The position numbers and the translations under genes were made by a program. Below are positions 50,573 through 53,034 of a stretch of 53,034 bases of DNA, one piece after another. The notes below the pieces were generated by a model. It had not been told where the DNA came from. It saw only the letters and a list, made by a program, of their open reading frames with translations, and did not search any database. Origin of the DNA: Actinobacteria bacterium UBA4426 (GTDB taxonomy: Bacteria; Actinomycetota; Actinomycetes; S36-B12); NCBI GenBank assembly GCA_002390705.1, contig DGQA01000009.1:1-53034 (forward strand), given 5' to 3'. The number at the start of each line of letters is the position of its first letter. Position 1 is the first letter of the stretch.

Positions 50573-51039
50573 TCATTGCTAGTGTTAATTACGTCCTTCA
50601 GATGCTCTGAGACCTTCAGCGCAATGCGACCCAGTTCGGCATATTCACTTGGTGTGAGCAGATCAACCAACTGAGAACGGACAGTTTCCACGTGATCTGG
50701 TGCTGCCGCACGTAGTTTTTCCCAGCCCAGGTCCGTGAGCACCGCCCAATAGCCCCGGCCGTCATATTTGCAGGCTCGGCGCTCGATGAAGCCGCTCTTT
50801 TCGAGGCGATTGCAGGCGTGTGAGAGTCGGCTGCGCGAGGAAAATGCCTGGTCAGCAAGATGACTCATGCGCATTTGAGCCTCCGGTGCTTCAGATAGCT
50901 TGACCAGAATCTCATAATCCGACAAGGACAATCCGTGGTTCTTGGTGAGCTCGCGGCTGAGTCGATCGGGGAGTAGTAGCACCATCGCTATCGTCGCTCG
51001 CCACGAGGCTTGTTCGTCCTCGCTCAGCCAGCGGGTCAT
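50569..51039 (-). CDS. MarR family transcriptional regulator
   Basis: A 156-residue winged helix regulator. The DNA-binding part has RMSHLADQAFSSRSRLSHACNRLEKSGFI near residue 62, followed by the wing CKYDGRGYWAVLTD. Start ATG at 51039 overlaps the ppgK stop (ATGA). It is the third gene of map-ppgK-MarR, so it may respond to a small phenolic ligand, but the target is not evident. It is convergent with the heme operon. Confidence 0.87.
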   Translation of the reverse strand: MTRWLSEDEQASWRATIAMVLLLPDRLSRELTKNHGLSLSDYEILVKLSEAPEAQMRMSHLADQAFSSRSRLSHACNRLEKSGFIERRACKYDGRGYWAVLTDLGWEKLRAAAPDHVETVRSQLVDLLTPSEYAELGRIALKVSEHLKDVINTSND

Positions 51040-51770
51040 TTCGCCAGCTCCCATGCGCGCGCTCCACCGAGGAGCCCTGCGGTATTGGGGACAATCTCAC
51101 AGCCGTCAATCAAGTCTTCTGGACGTAGGTGCTTTGAGTTGCCACCCCCAACATAAATTTTGTTGGGGATTATCTTGGCGTCAAAGTCGGTTAGTGCTTT
51201 AGTCACTAGTAGCCGCCAACGCTTATTGCCAACTTTCCTGCGCTGCGCATCTCCAATAGCAATGTCGACGCTGTCACCCCCAAACTCGCCTTGCGATAGT
51301 TCCAGGTGGGGGAGCAGACGACCTTCGTGGAAGAGGCCGGTCCCTACACCTGTTCCAAGAGTGATGACAAGCTCCACGCCTTCACCCGTGACCACCGCGC
51401 ACCCCTGCATGTCGGCATCGTTAATCAACAAGGCTGGGACGCCCAACATTTCGCTGATGCCTTGCTGGAGCCGATACCCGTCCCAGTGTGCATAGAGCTC
51501 CGGGTCGCGAGCCCCGCTCTTAACCGCCCTAGCAAAGGGAACAACGCGCAAAGTTCGGCCGTCGCGGACCATGGAAGGAAAACCAATTGACACTCGGTCA
51601 AATGAGGGCTGATCGGCGACAAGTTCTCGAACCGTTTCCAAAAAGAGTTCGGGTGGACACGGGTAGGGGGTCTCGACTCGGCTTCGCTCAGAAATTGGCT
51701 CGCCATGGCCGTTGAGGACCAGAGCTTTGATGCCGGTACCACCAACATCAATTGAAAGTGTACGAGTCAT
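51036..51770 (-). CDS. ppgK: Polyphosphate glucokinase (ROK family)
   Basis: Phosphorylates glucose to glucose 6-phosphate using inorganic polyphosphate and, in many members, ATP. The 244-residue protein has phosphate-binding DVGGTGIKALVLNG near residue 7, glucose-binding INDADMQGCA near residue 115 and LGTGVGTGLF near residue 139. The length matches the short actinobacterial PpgK family. It is coupled by four-base overlaps to map upstream and the MarR gene downstream. Confidence 0.92.
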   Translation of the reverse strand: MTRTLSIDVGGTGIKALVLNGHGEPISERSRVETPYPCPPELFLETVRELVADQPSFDRVSIGFPSMVRDGRTLRVVPFARAVKSGARDPELYAHWDGYRLQQGISEMLGVPALLINDADMQGCAVVTGEGVELVITLGTGVGTGLFHEGRLLPHLELSQGEFGGDSVDIAIGDAQRRKVGNKRWRLLVTKALTDFDAKIIPNKIYVGGGNSKHLRPEDLIDGCEIVPNTAGLLGGARAWELAK

Positions 51771-52657
51771 TTGGTCTCAGTCTGGAGGGTAGCGTCTGCA
51801 ACAGTAAGAATTTCGGCACCATCTTCGCGAACTACTAATGTATGTTCGAACTGTGCGGTCCAATTCTTGTCTTGTGTTGTCGCGGTCCAGTTATCGTCCC
51901 ACATGTCAAATGCGATCGTTCCTAATGTGAGCATGGGCTCAATGGTGAAGGTCATGCCAACACGCATTTCTTGATCCGCAAGGGGATCATCAAAATGTGG
52001 GATAACTAGCCCACTGTGGAATGAAGTGCTAATCCCATGTCCTGTGAAGTCGCGCACAACTCCATAATTGAACCGCTTTGCATAGCTTTCAATCACTCGG
52101 CCAATGACGTTGACCGGCCGTCCAGGTCGAACCGATGCGATCGCTCGCATTGTGGCTTCTTTGGTTCGCTCAACGAGAAGCCGGGCTTGCGTATCTACGT
52201 CTCCACACAGGAACGTGGCATTGGTGTCACCATGCACCCCGCCAATAAAAGCCGTGATGTCAATATTGCAAATATCGCCATCTTGGAGAACGGTTGAGTC
52301 AGGAATCCCGTGACAGATCACCTCATTTAGTGATGAGCACAAACTCCTGGGGTATCCGCGGTAGCCCAAAGTCGACGGGTAGGCACCGTGATCGCACAGG
52401 TAATCGTGACCGATTTGATCGAGTTCTTCGGTCGTGATTCCCGGCGCGACTGCTTTACCCACCTCAGCGAGGGCATTGGCAGCAAGTTTGCCTGCAACCC
52501 GCATCAAAGCAATTGTTTCCTGGGTTTGTACTTCCGGTCCGTCAAAGGGGCTCGGTCCTGGCTTACCCACATATTCAGGGCGGGCGATGTTGACCGGAAC
52601 AGTTCTCTGCGGACCCAAAACTCCGGGACTCAACGGTGCACGTGCGCGCAAGCTCAT
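51767..52657 (-). CDS. map: Methionine aminopeptidase, type I
   Basis: Removes the initiator methionine from new proteins. The 296-residue enzyme has the N-terminal proline-rich extension of actinobacterial type Ic enzymes (SPGVLGPQRTVP near residue 9) and the full metal site: His in LNEVICHGIPD, Asp in CNIDITAFIGGVHGD, His in FTGHGIS, Glu in FTIEPML and Glu in QFEHTLVV. A well-formed promoter without a leader precedes it. It is first gene of map-ppgK-MarR. Confidence 0.95.
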   Translation of the reverse strand: MSLRARAPLSPGVLGPQRTVPVNIARPEYVGKPGPSPFDGPEVQTQETIALMRVAGKLAANALAEVGKAVAPGITTEELDQIGHDYLCDHGAYPSTLGYRGYPRSLCSSLNEVICHGIPDSTVLQDGDICNIDITAFIGGVHGDTNATFLCGDVDTQARLLVERTKEATMRAIASVRPGRPVNVIGRVIESYAKRFNYGVVRDFTGHGISTSFHSGLVIPHFDDPLADQEMRVGMTFTIEPMLTLGTIAFDMWDDNWTATTQDKNWTAQFEHTLVVREDGAEILTVADATLQTETK

Positions 52658-52663
52658 GCCCAG

Positions 52664-52692
52664 AGTCTATTGCCCGTTAGGCTTGCACTCAA
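52664..52692 (-). promoter_or_regulatory. Leaderless promoter of map
   Basis: On the minus strand a -35 TTGAGT (52687-52692) is 17 bases from a -10 TAGACT (52664-52669), which is six bases from the ATG at 52657. It is the best-formed promoter in the window. Confidence 0.65.
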
Positions 52693-52744
52693 ACCGTCAT
52701 ATATGTGCGAATGTGATCACGATCAGGATTAAACAGGGAGAGAC

Positions 52745-52903
52745 ATGAGTTGGTACTACTGCCTTGAACATAAGAAGTCAGAACCCGAAGACGGTTGCGC
52801 GAACTCTGAACGGATGGGTCCCTACGTGACCCAGGGAGAAGCGGACCGCGCGATTGAACATGCAGCACAGCGCAATGCAGCATTTGATGCGGACGAGGAC
52901 TAA
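52745..52903 (+). CDS. Conserved small actinobacterial protein (52 residues)
   Basis: A 52-residue protein: MSWYYCLEHKKSEPEDG, then GCANSERMGPYVTQGEAD and a helical acidic tail. I recall similar short YYCLEHxxVEP...DRLGPYxTxxEA proteins in actinobacteria, with a SPOR-like look, whose role is unknown. GGGAGAGAC gives a good Shine-Dalgarno sequence before the ATG. The two cysteines and a histidine could bind metal. It diverges from map and is closed by a strong terminator. Confidence 0.82.
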   Translation: MSWYYCLEHKKSEPEDGCANSERMGPYVTQGEADRAIEHAAQRNAAFDADED

Positions 52904-52934
52904 TTTAGCTACTAGACCCAGCAACCGACCAAAG

Positions 52935-52968
52935 AAAAAGGACCCGCACGGAGTGCGGGTCCTTTTTT
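52935..52968. terminator. Bidirectional intrinsic terminator
   Basis: AAAAAGGACCCGCAC and GTGCGGGTCCTTTTT flank a GGA loop, and a T-run of six lies on the plus strand. It separates the small protein gene from the convergent gene at the right edge. Confidence 0.93.
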
Positions 52969-52992
52969 GAGAAGCACAACTTCCTTGGGAGT

Positions 52993-53034
52993 CTACTTCC
53001 GGCGTGCAGTCTTCTTTGCAGCCTTCTTGGCTGT
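52993..53034 (-). CDS. C-terminal tail of a Lys/Ala-rich DNA-binding protein, probably HU-like (partial)
   Basis: Only 13 codons and the TAG are inside the window: TAKKAAKKTARRK. Such basic Lys/Ala tails are characteristic of actinobacterial HU (HupB-type) or histone-like proteins that compact DNA. The N-terminal domain is beyond the right edge, so a ribosomal or other basic protein cannot be excluded. Confidence 0.55.
   Translation of the reverse strand, partial: TAKKAAKKTARRK

Overview
The window looks like a chromosomal segment from an Actinomycetota (actinobacterial) genome of moderate GC, roughly mid-50s percent by eye and not counted. This rests on actinobacterial gene orders and families: FasR-fabD-fabH-acpP-fabF-accD with DUF3145 beside it, aceE next to DUF3052 and an AhpE-type peroxiredoxin, a fused RNase HI/phosphatase behind a zinc-ribbon protein and a Nif3 protein, map with polyphosphate glucokinase, and a Lys/Ala-rich HU-like C-terminus at the right edge. 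Many genes appear leaderless: a TANNNT-like -10 element lies exactly six bases before the start codon. The lineage cannot be fixed further from the sequence.

Layout. 1-6.9 kb: carbon and redox genes (partial glycolate-oxidase-type GlcD, xylulokinase, TauE/SafE exporter, two Gfo/Idh/MocA dehydrogenases, an SDR and a small helical protein). 7-13.1 kb: histidine utilisation, with hutU-hutI-hutH on the minus strand and an IclR regulator plus hutG on the plus strand, diverging around a near-perfect palindrome. 13.1-17.1 kb: TetR with a peptidase-E-like protein, a small membrane protein, a PLP decarboxylase and BioY. 17.3-24.4 kb: fatty-acid synthesis (DUF3145, acyl-CoA carboxylase beta subunit, FabF, ACP, FabH, FabD, FasR), with a strong palindrome between FasR and fabD. 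FabD carries an extra C-terminal domain resembling a biotinyl/lipoyl fold. 24.4-30.5 kb: MbfA-like ferritin/VIT1 fusion, pyruvate dehydrogenase E1, DUF3052, peroxiredoxin and an aromatic-acid-exporter-type membrane protein. 30.5-33.9 kb: a TPP-riboswitch-controlled ABC transporter, probably for thiamine.

33.9-39.1 kb: a cholesterol-oxidase-type GMC flavoprotein with a four-cysteine motif, a secreted trypsin-like protease, tRNA-Val(UAC), a small lipoprotein and Nif3. 39.1-45.4 kb: zinc-ribbon protein, RNase HI/phosphatase fusion, an OmpR/histidine-kinase pair, a secreted repeat protein with a very recent internal duplication, YaaA, and the RNase P RNA. 45.4-50.6 kb: a small membrane protein, TetR, and a probable heme uptake locus: an hmuTUV-like ABC transporter diverging from two secreted proteins of neocarzinostatin/HtaA-associated type, with a candidate operator between them. 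50.6-53 kb: map-ppgK-MarR operon, a 52-residue conserved small protein, a strong terminator and the HU-like tail.

Most of the window is ordinary chromosome. I see no CRISPR array, insertion sequence, prophage or defence island. The most interesting points are the FabD fusion, the palindromes placed over leaderless promoters (xylB, hut), the FasR-type site, the duplicated repeat protein next to a two-component system, and the heme locus with its secreted partners.
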